From Obelidium mucronatum (Eukaryota > Chytridiomycota > Chytridiomycetes > Chytridiales > Chytriomycetaceae), in the NCBI GenBank assembly GCA_025765595.1, contig JAIVFH010000005.1, positions 186,001-250,000 of the forward strand: a stretch of DNA of 64,000 nt, read 5' to 3'. Position 1 is the first letter of the stretch; each line of letters begins with the position of its first letter. Under the pieces are notes generated by a model. It did not search any database and was not told the DNA's origin. It saw nothing but the letters and a program-made list of their open reading frames with translations. This document shows positions 9,014-21,191 of this stretch, piece after piece. Made by a program: the position numbers and the translations under genes.

Positions 9014-11755
9014 ATGACGACTGCTGTTGAATCACCACCTCCTTTGAATTCAGATCTTCCTGTGGCCATAGAAACAGAAAAACCAGAAAAACCAAGAAGA
9101 TTAATTGAACTCGAGTCTGTCCAGACAATAACTGGCACTGAAAGCGACGATGAAACGGAAGAAGTCATCATCCCAATTCGACAGGAGCAGCTGGAAACCA
9201 CCAACAATGCCACCAAACCTAAAAGAATCAAAGTTATATTTGGGACATGGATATTGGGGAAAACTGTCGGAACTGGAAGCTCGTGCACAGTCAAGGTTGT
9301 GACACATAAAGACATTGGGAAGAAGGTTGATATTTTAAGATTTTTTGATCCGACAGCAGCGGGACTTTTCTGCAAAGCGTGCATCAACCGAATTTTTATT
9401 TATTTAATCCGATCGCTTTATGTAGTGCGTAGTGAAATCCATCCGAAGGCAGGCTGAAGACTCGTCTTCTCCACATCCAGTTGTCCGAAACAAGGATGGA
9501 ATCGCGTTACGAGAACACTTTATGATTCGCGAGGCCCTCGTCTGCGTATCATTGGATCATCCAAATATCTTGAAAATGCATTCATATGTTATTGGAAAGA
9601 ATCATTTTTACTTTTTCTTTGAGCATTTGGAAGGAATGGTAATGTGACCGACTTTGACTTGGAATACTACTCTCATGTGACTTTCAACAGGACTTGGGAG
9701 ACTTTATAACTGAACGTGGAAGAATGAATGAACCGGATGCGCGCTTTGTGTTTAAGCAGATTCTGAGTGCTGTTGGTGAGTGCGGAAAAAAGAAAATCAT
9801 TGTTCAACTCTGAAAAAAAAAACATATACACCAGAGTATACACATAAATGCAACGTAATCCATCGTGATCTCAAACTTGAGAATATTCGAATTCATCCCG
9901 TCACTTTGAAAGCCCATCTGTTGGATTACGGATTTGGGACTTTTTATTGTATGTTTTCTATTTTCCAAATTACATTTTCCAAACACATACACTCGGTTTA
10001 AAACTCGTTTTTTTTTGGTCCTAACACAATCTCTTTGTACCTGAAAGCTCCCAAATTCAAACAACATTCATCTTGTGGATCTCCTTGCTATGCGTCTCCC
10101 GAGATATATCTTCACAAACCCTATCGAGGCCCTGAAGTTGATGTTTGGAGTCTTGGAGTCTGTTTATATGGCATGATTGCATCAAAGCTTCCATTTGAAA
10201 AAGACTCTTTTGACGACTTGCATGAATGCGTAGTATCTGGAGAGTTTTATATGCCAGAATACGCGTCACGAGGTTCGTTTAGTCTTGTGTTTTTTAACTT
10301 CTAATTTTTCTATGAGTTGGGACTCTCATCACTAAATTTTAACATTCAGGGTTACAATCACTTCTCACTCATATGCTTCAAGTAGACCCGATCCACAGAA
10401 TATCAATCGTGGATATCTCAAACTCACCATGGATCCTGAACGACACGAATTGCTTGAAAACACCTCAAGGCATTTTACAGCCACAACTCCCAACACCTGT
10501 GCAAAGAATAAAAGCAATCTATCGGTCTAGTGCAGATGTCGCCTTGGGAACACTGTTTAGGAAACGTCCAGCGGGGGGGTCTGCTTTGGAACGAGGACGC
10601 GGCGTTGCTACGGCGTCGGGGGTCGCAGCGCTTTTGAAACCAACAAGCACCAGCGCTTCGTTGGCCGGAAATGTGTTTGCGACTGAATGGGTGGAAGATG
10701 TGTTGCGTATGGAGCGGCACACGAGAGCAGAATTTTTATTGAGGGAGTTGGAGAGACGCGCTGTGCAGAGAAAATGGAGTTTGGAGCGGCAATGGAGAGC
10801 AGAGGGTCATATCCCACCACAATTCGAGAGTGGTGACATTGTCGTGTCTACCACCAAAAAAGCGGAACAAATGAAGCAAAAACGAAGAAGCGGGATAAAG
10901 ACCTTTGTCAAACTAACCGAGTCGCTGATGGCAAGGAATAAGCCCGTTGCCGAAGGCACTGGTAGTGGTGGAGGAGATGTTGCGGTGATGGGAACGCCAA
11001 CACCTGTTCGAACAAAAAAGCTGATTGACCGCGTCTTTAGGAGACCCATGAACTCTCCGTTGACAGCAAAAACTGGTATCGCGGAATCAGAGTCGTCAAA
11101 ATCTGGGGTTTGGGGAAACAATAGTCATGTCCTACCACTTTCTTTTGCAAGTCGTTGGAATATACGGTCGGAAGAGAAAGAGGGTCAGGAAATGGAACCA
11201 CCAACTGAAAAATCTACCAAGAACGCGAATGTAAAGCGTCTTTTCCGCAAATGGGTGAGTCGGATTTAACCCCCTTGAAGACTGTAGCTAACTTTGTACT
11301 TGTACAAAAACAATCAGTCAACAATTCCTGCGTTTGTAGAAGAGTCCAATTCAGATCCAGTCGAAAAACAACCCCAGTCTGTGCCCGGAACAAGCCATAT
11401 AACCCTATGTGAGGCCAGCAGTGGTGAATACCCTGAAACAAACAGCCAAGAAGACACTCCGGACTTTCAAACCTCTACGTCAAGTGCCACAAATACCATG
11501 TCTCGAGCGCGATTAGAAAATCACGCATTCCTAATGCCTAACGGAATAGTGGATTGGTGGAGAAAGAGATTCGAATTGGAGGGTGTCATGAAATCAAAAC
11601 GTCAGGATGTCAAACGACAATCGGAATTAAACGTTACACAAAGTACCGACGACTTTGACACTGAGAATGAATCGGATGCAGAATCTTTTGAATGCATTGA
11701 GCCCAAAGCTCGCCAGAGCATCTATCAACGACTGGGATGGAAACTAAAATTGTAA
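9014..11755 (+). CDS. KIN1/MARK-like serine/threonine kinase
   Basis: Protein kinase of the CAMKL group, closest by motif order to KIN1/KIN2, which act in polarity and secretion. Exons 9014-9325, 9426-9638, 9691-9775, 9835-9948, 10048-10272, 10350-11254 and 11318-11755 keep phase and give 763 residues. Kinase domain about 80-370: P-loop GTGSSC at 86-91, VVK Lys near 108, HRDLKLEN with Asp near 215, DYG near 234 in place of DFG, CGSPCYASPE activation segment, GPEVDVWSLGV. The third P-loop Gly is Cys. The long C-terminal part is basic, low-complexity and Ser/Thr-rich; no KA1 domain is obvious. The upstream in-frame TTG at 8984 is not a plausible start; ATG 9014 follows an A-rich leader. Converges with the SREBP-like gene, 103 bp apart. 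Confidence 0.85.
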
Positions 11756-11858
11756 AACCTCACATGAATAAACAGAATATTGCTTTTGACTTCATTTATG
11801 ATAACAACGATACCAACCAGGAGAAAACATATTACAAAATTGGAAAAGAAAAAAGGTT

Positions 11859-14800
11859 TCATACAGCGTTCATCCAACCAACCACACATTGCAAATGATC
11901 ATTTGCCCGATGCTTTGAACCTCCGCCATAAATCTTTGAAACCAGCTGTGGTAGAATTTTCCTCATTCTCGCCACAGCTTTCAATTTGAGAACATCAACC
12001 CCATCTACACCTTCCAAAGTACTCAACACCCAACTCAATGCAGTGAATTCGACACAGAATATACTCCTCTCTTCACAAGTTACCGAATCCTTGCAAAGCA
12101 GTAAATCTTCGAGGCGATAGACGGACTCCATCGCCAATTCGTACCGCTGAGCCTTCACCATTGCTGTGATGAACATAGACACGCTTGCAATCTTTTTACT
12201 AAGCGAGCTGGAAGATTGCAAGCCATTGCCCAATTCTAATAATTGCAACCACTGAGAATTAAGGCTTGCTGGAGTTGCGATTTGTTGTCGCCAACATGAC
12301 ATAATGGCAAGTGAGCTGGAGACAAAAGCCGCAGAAAACTCTAAACTCTGTGCGTCCTGAAAGATGTGAATCAATTTCTGCGTCGTTTCGAAAGACTGTG
12401 CAGAAACCGGTGACTTGTTTGGACAAGATACGATGCTACTGCTTGATGAATGGAAAATATCCAGTAATTGTGATTCCAATTGAGATTGGAAAAACTTTTC
12501 AAGTAATGTCTTCGTAGTTGATGATGGAACAATCCAATCATCTGTCTCAAAAACTTCGTTGATAATTTCACGAGTCCAGAAACTATTGGATTTGTTGCTG
12601 ACAAAGGATTCGGCCAACCAACGAGGAAGAAGTCGGTTTTGGACGTGATGATCCACAGTTGCTCGATCAAAGTTGGCGAGGACATCCTGTATACTCGTAA
12701 TGGCGTCAGACCAAAGCCAGCCACTAAGAGATGTAATGATTCGAGTGTAAGTGGTAGAGACTTGCTCCTTGTGGATGGAGAGCCGAAGTGCTAAGGCAGC
12801 AGAGAGCTTGATTTTACAAATTTCCAAGGGTGAAAGTGCGCTTCCAGCCATAGACGCATGAGACAAAGTCAACAGGGTGATGCGGAATATTTGCAGCATT
12901 TCGACCGACGAACCTATGCTCAGAAAAATTAGCTTAATCGGTAGCGATAACGAGAACTACTTACCATCTGCCAAAGAATCCAATGTCTGCACCCCTTTCT
13001 TGGCTACCAAAGCGTGCCATTGGAGTACCTTGTCCCGACGACCAATTGTCAACACCATATCCACAGCATAACCAAGGCCCAACAAATAGCAAGCTACAAA
13101 ACGAAGGACTTCAATCGAACACCCTGCGACTGAAGCATCCATCGAAGCACCATAAGAAATCATGGATGACGCTGTCAGCTGTTGTAGCTGGATCAAAGCA
13201 TCCACGTGACTCGATAAGTTCGATTCTTGTTGTTTGGTAACAGTTTGCGCCGAGCGTTTCTTTGTGTAGCTTATGCGACGTAGGGCCAAAGCAACTTGAG
13301 AGAGAGCAATAAGCAGCACAACGAATTTAACTGTCCACCAACTTGCAGCCGCAAGAACGCCAATCATACCAGATAGCTCAATTCCACTCAAAATCAGCTT
13401 GGAGTCTTCATTGGTACCAGAAGGACTTCTGCGTCCTAGCATTCTTCCAGTGACATGATCATGCAACGAGGATGCACCACCATTGACATCAAAAGGAGAC
13501 GGGGCATATAAAACAGATGCACTCATGAACATCATAGCCAATAGACGGATTCCGGAATTGCTGCTGGAACCAGAAGACGAAAAATCTGCTGAGATATCGT
13601 CATTTCCAAAGTCAAACAAATAGTTGAACATTGAAGCATTATTTGCTGATTCAGTGGATTGAAAGTCGGCTGTGTCGAGCAGCATATCACTTCCGCTTCC
13701 AATCAAGCCAGGGTGTTGCGCATTTGCAAGGTCCATGGCCGTCAAGCCCATAGGAAACCCAAGCCCCTCAAACGCATTGTCTGGAGATAAAATCGGGGGC
13801 GAGATTTTTTCGGTTGCAGATCGAGTGGGTGACAGAGTAGCTGAAGGAGTTGTGGGCGGTGGTGAGACTGAAGAATGAGAAAGAGATTTGAAAGCCGCTT
13901 CAACCGATGCAGATGCGGCAACTGCTGCAGCCACTTGATACTGTTGCTGAATAGCGAGCCATTGCTGAATCTGTTGCTGTTGCTGTTGCATGAGCGCAAT
14001 GCCCGCCCCTAGATTTCCAGCAAGATCAGCCACTTCATTGGCTTTTTGAGTATCGGCTACTTTCTGACGTTTTTGGGCAGGCGGTAGAGGGGTGGTAGTT
14101 TGGGGTGATTCTGGCACGTTTGCGAAAAACTCTTTGACCAAGATATCCCCGTCGGCTCCAAAACGTTCCACGACTCGAGCTTTGAAAGCATCCATGGTTC
14201 GGAGACGACTTTCTAACTCCTGAATGTACTCTGTTGCTTTCATCAAGATTGTACCCTTATTGAGGCGACCACCCGACGGATTTCCCTGTTCGTCCTCTGA
14301 CCCATCTTCATCATTTTCCGCCACTGCGGTCTCTCCAGCCTTCTTTTTGCCACCATCAGATCCAGGTACATTGAGCGATGGAACAACGGATCGAAGTTCT
14401 GCAATTCGAGCGTTTAGGTTGTTTCTGTATCTGCGTTCAATCACGTTGTGGGTAACTCTCCGCTTTGGGTCCTTTTTCTCGCCAGTCGAATCGGAACCGT
14501 CTTTTTGCACTTTCTCTTTTTCTTCTTTTTCTTTCTTTTTGCGTTCTTTCTCGCTTTTATCGATTGGCGGTCGTCCTCGTTTGCGTTTAATTGGGTTTGA
14601 AGGGTCCGTCGGTGCTTCAGCAGCTGGAAAGAACAGTGATTGGTTTTGACGAAGATGTTAAACTAACGCATCTACGAAAGTACTGGCAGTAACTACACAC
14701 CTTTGGCGGCGGATGGGGTCTGCGTTACGAAAGCAGAAGTATCAAGGACCTTGGTTGCAAGGAAGCTGACATCAAGATCGCCAGTAAGAGCAAAAGAATC

Positions 14801-14967
14801 AAGACTTGGCGATAGAAGGCGATTATCAGTGTTGTCGGTTCCAGGGGTCACCTAAATCACAGGTGTTAAAACATGCGCAGGAGCATCAGACTGAAACCTA
14901 CCATCATCTCCTGCCATCGTTGCATCGCGTCCGAGTGCGCTTCAAGTTTTTGTTTTGATGGCGCCAT
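11859..14967 (-). CDS. SREBP/Sre1-like bHLH membrane transcription factor
   Basis: Sterol- or oxygen-responsive factor that in relatives is released from the ER membrane by proteolysis. Exons 14902-14967, 14701-14851, 12965-14623 and 11859-12913 (introns 50, 77 and 51 nt) give 976 residues. An AT-hook-like KRKRGRPP is near 85-92. The bHLH near 128-215 has HNVIERRYRNNLN, with the Tyr that marks SREBP proteins, and an acidic insert in the loop. A Gln-rich and Ser/Pro-rich region follows. Two hydrophobic segments near 430-445 and 490-515 flank a hydrophilic loop, as expected for an SREBP hairpin. The C-terminal 350 residues are helical with no domain I can name, where family members bind SCAP. 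The frame is intact. Confidence 0.83.
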
Positions 14968-15384
14968 GGATGATGTAGTGAATCGTCTTGATATTGACTT
15001 TTGTTTGGTGGTCTGATGTGTTCAATTTCAAGAAATCGCACCTTTATTGCATCACACTCATTGACAATACTGCCACAAGTGATGCTATATGAACTTAAAT
15101 CAAAACAGCGATTCTTCTTGCCAGACAGAGAGTGCAGTTTGATAAACGCCTTTCAGACATCATATGAGGATATTATGTTGAGCGTACAAAGATACAAAGA
15201 TACTCTCTCAGTAATTGAAAAACTTGCGGCTCATCCAGCCTCTCTGGCTTGCCGTAACGGTGCTTGCGGTGAGTGTTTTTTGGTAAGTGCATTTCTTGAG
15301 TGCTTCGTGATTAAATCCGTTCAAAGGATAAATACCTCAACATTTGCCAACTTATCTGCTCATTCCAACAATCACAAAAACAAT
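14968..15384. promoter_or_regulatory. divergent promoter region, SREBP-like gene and UNC93-like gene
   Basis: About 417 bp between two divergent starts. The + frame of the UNC93-like gene happens to stay open back to 15001, but its residues do not resemble the family. An AT-rich stretch with GGATAAATACC near 15327 could be the core promoter of the transporter. I see no other gene. Confidence 0.4.
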
Positions 15385-16764
15385 ATGGGTTTCTTCGATA
15401 CTCTCAACCAAGCTCGTACTCAAGTTTATGTCATCTCCTTCGTGTGCTTCTTGTGCCCAGGAATGTTCAACGCCTTGAACGCCCTCCCAACCGCCGGTCC
15501 AGCTGCCCAAGAAGTCAAGGACAAGCAGAACGCTTCCCTCTACTTCTGCTTTGCCATCATGGGTCTTCTTGCTGGTGGTCTTAACAACATCTTGGGTCCA
15601 CGTATTCTTGCCGCCATTGGTGGAACTGGTTACGCCATCTACGCTGCTGCTCAATACAACATCTTCAAGGTCCAAGGGCCAAACGGCACGGACCCTATCA
15701 CCGATGGTGCCAACACTTTCTCCATTTTCTCTGGTGCCTACATCGGTCTCTGTGCCGGTATGCTCTGGGCCGCCCAAGGACAGATTTGCTTGACCTACCC
15801 AACTGAATCCCAGAAGGGAACTTTCTTCGCTACCTTCTGGGTTATCTTCAACTTGGGGGCTGTGCTCGGTAACACCATCGGAACAATCCTTTCCTGGGGA
15901 GCAGGTCCAAGTGGTTACGCTATGAACGATGCCATGTACTTGATTTTCATTGTTCTCATGGCCTGTGGATCCGTTGTCGCGTTCCTCATCCAGCCACCAG
16001 GTACCATCATCCGTGAAGACCAAACCCAAGTCGAAACGCCACCAACCAACGTCCTCCGTGAATTCGTCGAAGTCCTCAAGCTTTTTGCCAACCCAGCCAT
16101 GTTGACCATTTTGATTCCATGCATGGCTTCCAACTGGTTCTACACTTACCAATTCAACCCCTTCGGTGACTACTTCACTGGTCGTACCAACGGACTCAAG
16201 GCCATCTTCTACTGGCTCGGACAGGCTGTTGGTGCCTGGGTTCTCGGTACAATGTTCTTGGACAACACCAAGTACACTCGTACAGCCCGTGCCTGGACTG
16301 GAGTCTACTTGATGGCCGGTACCACTGTTGTCTTCTTTGCCGGAGGTGCCGCTTTCGAATACACTGCCTCTGCCAAGGACTTTGTCAAGATTGATGCTGG
16401 GACTGACTTTGGCCGTTTCATCGGACCATTCATTTTGTACGTGTGCTACGGACTCTACGACGCGTTCTTCCAGGTTTTCACCAACTACCTCATTGGTGCC
16501 ATCTCCAACGACTCTGAAACTCTCTCCCGTTACGCTGGTTTCTACAAGGGTACCCAATCTGCCGCCGGTGGTCTCTCCTGGGCTTTGAACGGTTTCGTCT
16601 TTACCAAGGCCAATGGAAACAAGTTGACTTCTACTGCTCAGTTCTGGGTCATGGTCGTTCCTTGTTTTGTTTCCTTGATCTTCTTTGCCATCTTCACCAA
16701 GACTTTTGTCAAGGACACTACTGACGAGAATGCCGAAAGCGGATCTTCCATCAAGGCCCATTAA
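15385..16764 (+). CDS. UNC93-like major facilitator protein
   Basis: Multi-pass plasma-membrane protein of the UNC93-like (DUF895) branch of the MFS; substrates in fungi are not established. Single exon, 459 residues from MGFFDTLNQARTQVY. About 11-12 hydrophobic segments; family-like strings are FVCFLCPGMFNALNALP, GGLNNILGPR, GAYIGLCAGMLWAAQGQ, YPTESQKGTFFATFW and NTIGTILSWG. I chose ATG 15385, with A-rich context, because the family usually begins just before the first membrane segment. An in-frame upstream extension with earlier ATGs exists but looks non-coding. Codon choice is strongly C-ending and uniform, suggesting high expression; this also keeps a long antisense frame open. Confidence 0.88.
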   Translation: MGFFDTLNQARTQVYVISFVCFLCPGMFNALNALPTAGPAAQEVKDKQNASLYFCFAIMGLLAGGLNNILGPRILAAIGGTGYAIYAAAQYNIFKVQGPNGTDPITDGANTFSIFSGAYIGLCAGMLWAAQGQICLTYPTESQKGTFFATFWVIFNLGAVLGNTIGTILSWGAGPSGYAMNDAMYLIFIVLMACGSVVAFLIQPPGTIIREDQTQVETPPTNVLREFVEVLKLFANPAMLTILIPCMASNWFYTYQFNPFGDYFTGRTNGLKAIFYWLGQAVGAWVLGTMFLDNTKYTRTARAWTGVYLMAGTTVVFFAGGAAFEYTASAKDFVKIDAGTDFGRFIGPFILYVCYGLYDAFFQVFTNYLIGAISNDSETLSRYAGFYKGTQSAAGGLSWALNGFVFTKANGNKLTSTAQFWVMVVPCFVSLIFFAIFTKTFVKDTTDENAESGSSIKAH

Positions 16765-17031
16765 ATTGATACAAATTTTTGCTTTTTCGTTTGCCAAGTT
16801 GGCTTTTTGTTGCCTTGGTCTTCTTTGTTGTGTGTGTGTGCTCCTCCTTAATAAAGAGGATCTATGCTTACTCTTTTGTTATTGGTTATGTTAATGTTAT
16901 TTACCTTCCCTGGTGTTTGGTGTTGGTTCACCACAGCCACAATGTGGTGAAGTTCAACCACTATAAGAATACAGGGAATCCCTCCCTCCTTAGTCACCCA
17001 AAATTATAGCACCAAAATTATCGACAAAATC

Positions 17032-20017
17032 ATGTCCATGTATATAACAACACGCGGAGTCTATGCTCTCCAATCACCACTCTTTGACGCTGAGATTCCA
17101 ACCTCAACAGTCCCGCAATCCCTACAGGCCCAACAACGCAAACGAGACGGCCCCAACACCCGTCACTGCACATTAATCAACCCCAAAACCGAATCAGCAG
17201 CGCTTGAAACCTTCAAAAAGCACTTGCCCGAACTTCCAAATGACCTGTCAATCTTGATTCTTGGATTGGGTACATGTTTGAAATCCAAGACCTTCTTTTT
17301 GGTCACTGCGAGCGCTCAAGTGCAGCTTGCAAGAGCCAAGGCTGGGTTGGGATGGAAGGATTTGCATGTCACTGTTGGATTCGATGGATCGGATGCACAC
17401 GAGCCAGATGCATATAAGGGACCACGATCGCTTCTTTCAATGAATCTAAACGGAGAAGAAATGTTCTGGGAGCGGGTGTACTTGTCTTTGGTACAGCATT
17501 GGAAGTTGTTGAGTGGGTTCGATAAACTGCGAAGGGACCTAGAGAGGTTTTGTCTTGAAGTGATTGAGATTGGACTGAAGGAGTGCGATTTAGTCCCTAT
17601 GAATGTGAAGATGATGCTCTTCAGGGCCATGGTTCATTCTCAATCGCATCGTTGGAACGAGGTGCTTGTAGACGGGGTTGGGGCGTTGCAGCTGGACTGT
17701 GAGAGCTTGGAGGCGTATGCAAGAATTTGTGAGGCAGCGTTTAAGCTTGAGATGTGGACGGTTTCATTAATGGCTGGCTGGAAGTGTTATTTGCGGGCAA
17801 CTGGGAACGAGAAAGTCATGTCAAAGATGTTTGGCATATTGAAGAAGCTCTATGTGAAAGGGGTTGTCAATTTGGAAGTGGTGGATGAAGAGTCAACGGG
17901 TTATGAGTTCAATGCACTGAAATTGACGACGGCGGAAGAGTGGGCAGGGTATCGGGATTCCCGGGTCGCGCTGATTCAAGACTCGATTTTAATCGAGCAA
18001 TCGAATGCGGTCATTGCCAAACCCAAGCTTTTGTTAAACAATGGCCACAAACTGCCGAGGCGATTCTCCTGGGTTGTCCCTCTCTTGCTTGCGGGAATGA
18101 GTACCCCGAAATGTGCAGAAGATATTCACGCCTTGAAAATGCTTGGAATTCGGACTGTTATAACGCTTACTGAAGAAGAACCTCTCCCGAAAGAATGGTT
18201 CGAGCCTCTGGACGTTGCAAACCACTTTTGGCCAGTCACGAATTACTATCCACCTTCTATTGCCCATGCCGATCGCTTCAATCAAATTCTTTTGCAGCAT
18301 CATCATGAAAAGAAGGGCGGAATACTTGTTCACTGTGGTGGTGGAATTGGTCGTGCTGGATCATTGTTGGGAACTTATTTGATTCGCTATGGATTATCGT
18401 CCCCGCCTCCAATCTGCAACCGATGTGAAATGAGAATGCCGATATATTGTGAGGACTCTGAATGCGCGTTTGGTACTGGCCCACAAATGACAGCAAGAGA
18501 TGCCATCAACCTTTTAAGAGCAATTCGGCCAGCCAGTATTGGTAAGGAGTTTTGATGATGATTTTTTTCAGGCTACTTCACTAAACGTTGCTCGTATTTC
18601 AGAAACCGAACACCAGGAGCACTTTCTATCCGACTTTGCATCTGAGTTATTCAAACGAAGTGGTTTACAGAAACGACTTTACAGTCCTCTAGATCAAGAA
18701 ACCACAGGAGTAGCAGGCTCCGTTAAATGCATGGGACAACGAACCCCATCCCCCTTAGTGCTTGTTCTTTGTGGATTGCCGGGCAGCGGGAAGAGCTGGT
18801 TTGCGGAAACTCTGACGAAGCAATCGAAGAAATGGACCTCTATATCTCAAGACGAGCTTCAGTCTAGAGACGCCTGCGAGCGCGCCGCAGGAACTTTGGC
18901 TAAAGAGCTTGGGAATCCCACTTGCGTTGTCATTGACAGATGTAACCCGACTTCATCTGAAAGAGGCGATTGGCTTAAACTATTAGGGCTCCCTAAACAA
19001 GCGGTATTGGTTTATTTTGATGCTGGAAAGGATGTTTGTACAGAAAGAGCTGGATGGAGGTTGAATCACCCCACAGTACGAGCAAATGCAGCAAAAAGTG
19101 TCGGTAAGGGTTTTAATTTGTTAGGCTTCCTTGGATTCATCAAAATTGAACGACGAATTTATTCTTCAGTTGCCAGCTTTGCCGCCCGATTTGAACCGCC
19201 GACACCCGCCAAAGAACACAAGGGATTCCAAGCAATCTATACTGTTTCATCGTTTAGCGATTCGATCTCTCTGCTGAATCACTTTGGTGTGAAACTGAGT
19301 TCAGAGAACGACGTGCCAACTGGCTTCGTCAAATATCCACGAACCCGCCATTTATTTGACCTAGGAGCCGCGTCACGAGACGACTTGATTCTCGACGATC
19401 TATCTCGCTTCATTAATAACACGGATCCGAATCTCACTGTTGCAATCGAAGAGAAGATTGATGGAGCAAATATGGGATTTCGACTTGAGTTCTGAAGACC
19501 CTACAAAGATTATCGCACAGAATCGAACACATATCGTGACAAGTTCAAGTCATGTTCAGTTCCAAGGTTTAAATGCTTGGATCTTTCGGAACCAAGAAGC
19601 ACTGTATCAACTTCTAGCTGATGGAAGGATGTTGTTTGGGGAATGGGTCGGTTGCCAGGCATAGTGTCTACTATGATAAGCTACCATGATTATTTCGTCG
19701 CGTTTGATCTGTATGATTTGAAGGAGTCCAAGTTTCTGAGTCGTAGCTCGGTTTGATGCTTTGCTTGAAGGGACTGGAATCGCTCAAGTTCCAAGAGTGA
19801 GCTTCAAGGCTCCGCTAACCAAAGATGGGCTTTTGAATATGATTCAAGAAAAGAGTGCTTTAGTTCCAAGGAACGCCGAGAAGGTCTTGTTGTTCGGCTG
19901 GATCGAGGTGATTGGATGGATGGAAAGGGAAAGATTGTGCGAGCCGATTTCATTTGTGGTAACGATCATTGGAGTAAGGGCATCATTGAAAAGAACTTGG
20001 TTGTATCTGAATATTAG
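17032..20017 (+). CDS. multidomain RNA repair protein: 2H, DSP, PNK, RNA ligase
   Basis: One protein appears to hold all steps to heal and seal broken RNA. Exon 1 (17032-18541): two HxT-type motifs, RHCTL near residue 45 and LHVTV near 118, as in 2H cyclic phosphodiesterases; then near 340-505 a dual-specificity phosphatase with HCGGGIGRAG (Cx5R) and RPASIETEHQE. Intron 18542-18602. Exon 2: GLPGSGKSW Walker A of a 5' polynucleotide kinase. Intron 19104-19169. Exon 3: Rnl2-type ligase motifs EEKIDGAN (I), LFGEW (III), YFVAFDLYD (IIIa), EGLVVRLDRGDW (IV) and GKIVRADF (V), ending at the stop codon 20015-20017. About five one-base shifts near 19478, 19655, 19688, 19747 and 19882 interrupt the ligase, yet each motif is intact. 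Domain functions are from family knowledge. Confidence 0.75.
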
Positions 20018-20102
20018 TATAATTATGAAATAAATTGTATTATACACCTATTCATTTATAGTATTTGTTTATTATTTAAAACTCTAACAAAATCTACACA
20101 TA

Positions 20103-20920
20103 ATGGCTGCAAAACCTGTAATGGCAGTTGGTTCGGTCATTCATCAATTCCCGAATCACTTCGTAGTAACGGCTTTTTACAGACATGGATGAAGTCCTGT
20201 GTGGAACAGCCCAAGCGCTTGTTGACTTTCACAACGCCAACTATGCGACTAAGCTGACAGGTTAAAGATTTTGTATCATACGCATACGAAGATGTGTGGG
20301 GTGGAACACGGCAAGAAGCTATTGAAAAGGTGAGTGTAGTAGTCGTGGCAATGATGGGAGTTCTTACTGTAGCTATTGACAGGTGCGATTGTTCTACGAA
20401 TCCGACCACTTTAGCGAACGAATGCAAGTTGTTCCGGGTGCATTTGAAGCCTTATCTGTACTCAAGGACCACTACGATCTTGTCATCATCACTTCACGAC
20501 AAGAGCTTTGTTCAAAAAGAAACACACGAGTTTGTCAAGCTCAACTATCCAAATATCTTTAAGGAAGTCCATTTCGCGAATCATTTCTTGACTCCCGAGG
20601 TTTGTTGGGACGGCTGTTTACTTGTCTCTGATGTAGGATGATGTTGAACATCAAGACAACGCGAACAGGAAGCAGCAAGAATGGTATCGAAAACAAAAGG
20701 AGAATTATGTAAAGAAGTTGGTGCGACAATACTGATTGATGATTCCCTGCATCACGTTTTTGAGTGTGCCGAGAAGGGAATTCGAGTATTCTTGTTTGAT
20801 CATGAGGGAGCGTATCAGTGGAACAAGCTTCCTGAAGATACGAAATTGCCTGAAAATGCTGTGCGCGTCCATTCTTGGGCTGATGTTGTCAAGGAATTAG
20901 TGCCGTCGTCGAAAGCGTGA
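20103..20920 (+). CDS. HAD-family nucleotidase-like protein, frameshifted
   Basis: Exon 1 begins ATG at 20103 (MAAKPVMAV); a 52-nt intron (20131-20182) joins it to DMDEVLCGTAQALVDFHNANY, the HAD motif I with DxD. Next come VKDFVSYAYEDVWGGTRQEA, an intron near 20328-20382, VVPGAFEALSVLKDHYDLVIITSRQ (motif II), VKLNYPNIFKEVHFANHF and KEVGATILIDDSLHHVFECAEKG (motif IV, DD). This order fits the cytosolic 5'-nucleotidase-like HAD group, dephosphorylating a small phosphorylated metabolite, but the substrate is unknown. One-base shifts near 20262, 20500 and 20680 break the frame between conserved blocks. It lies 85 bp after the RNA repair gene on the same strand; HAD domains are fused to some RNA repair proteins, so a functional link is possible but unproven. 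Confidence 0.6.
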
Positions 20921-21191
20921 ATCAGCAAGAGGATCGGCACAGCGCCATATGCTTTAATAAAACAGTAACGCGCAGTGCATGTTGTCTCGTTGGGAGAGTA
21001 ATGTGTTTGGTTGAAGTGACTCAAGGTGCCAACAACCTTTTTTCCTTTTTCAGTTCAAAGAAACGAAAAGGTACACCACCACCACGACACCACGACGCCA
21101 CGACCGCGACCCCGCTTTCTCATCTCGAACTTCTCGACGCTTCCCGCCGATCGCATCGCTAACCCTCTCTCTACGCCTATTCAGGAGCAGA

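Noticed and set aside
15001..15384. In-frame N-terminal extension of the UNC93-like protein
   Set aside because: Open by chance; residues do not look like the family, and the conserved protein begins at the ATG at 15385.
15352..16797. 481-codon open frame antisense to the UNC93-like gene
   Set aside because: It is a shadow of the biased, C-ending codon use of the sense gene; the product is low-complexity Ser/Thr/Glu/Gly with no family pattern.
19440..20030. Programmed +1 frameshifting in the RNA ligase
   Set aside because: At some sites the shift coincides with a stop codon, but at others conserved residues show that the shift lies upstream of it. No common slippery sequence is seen, and deletions also occur elsewhere.
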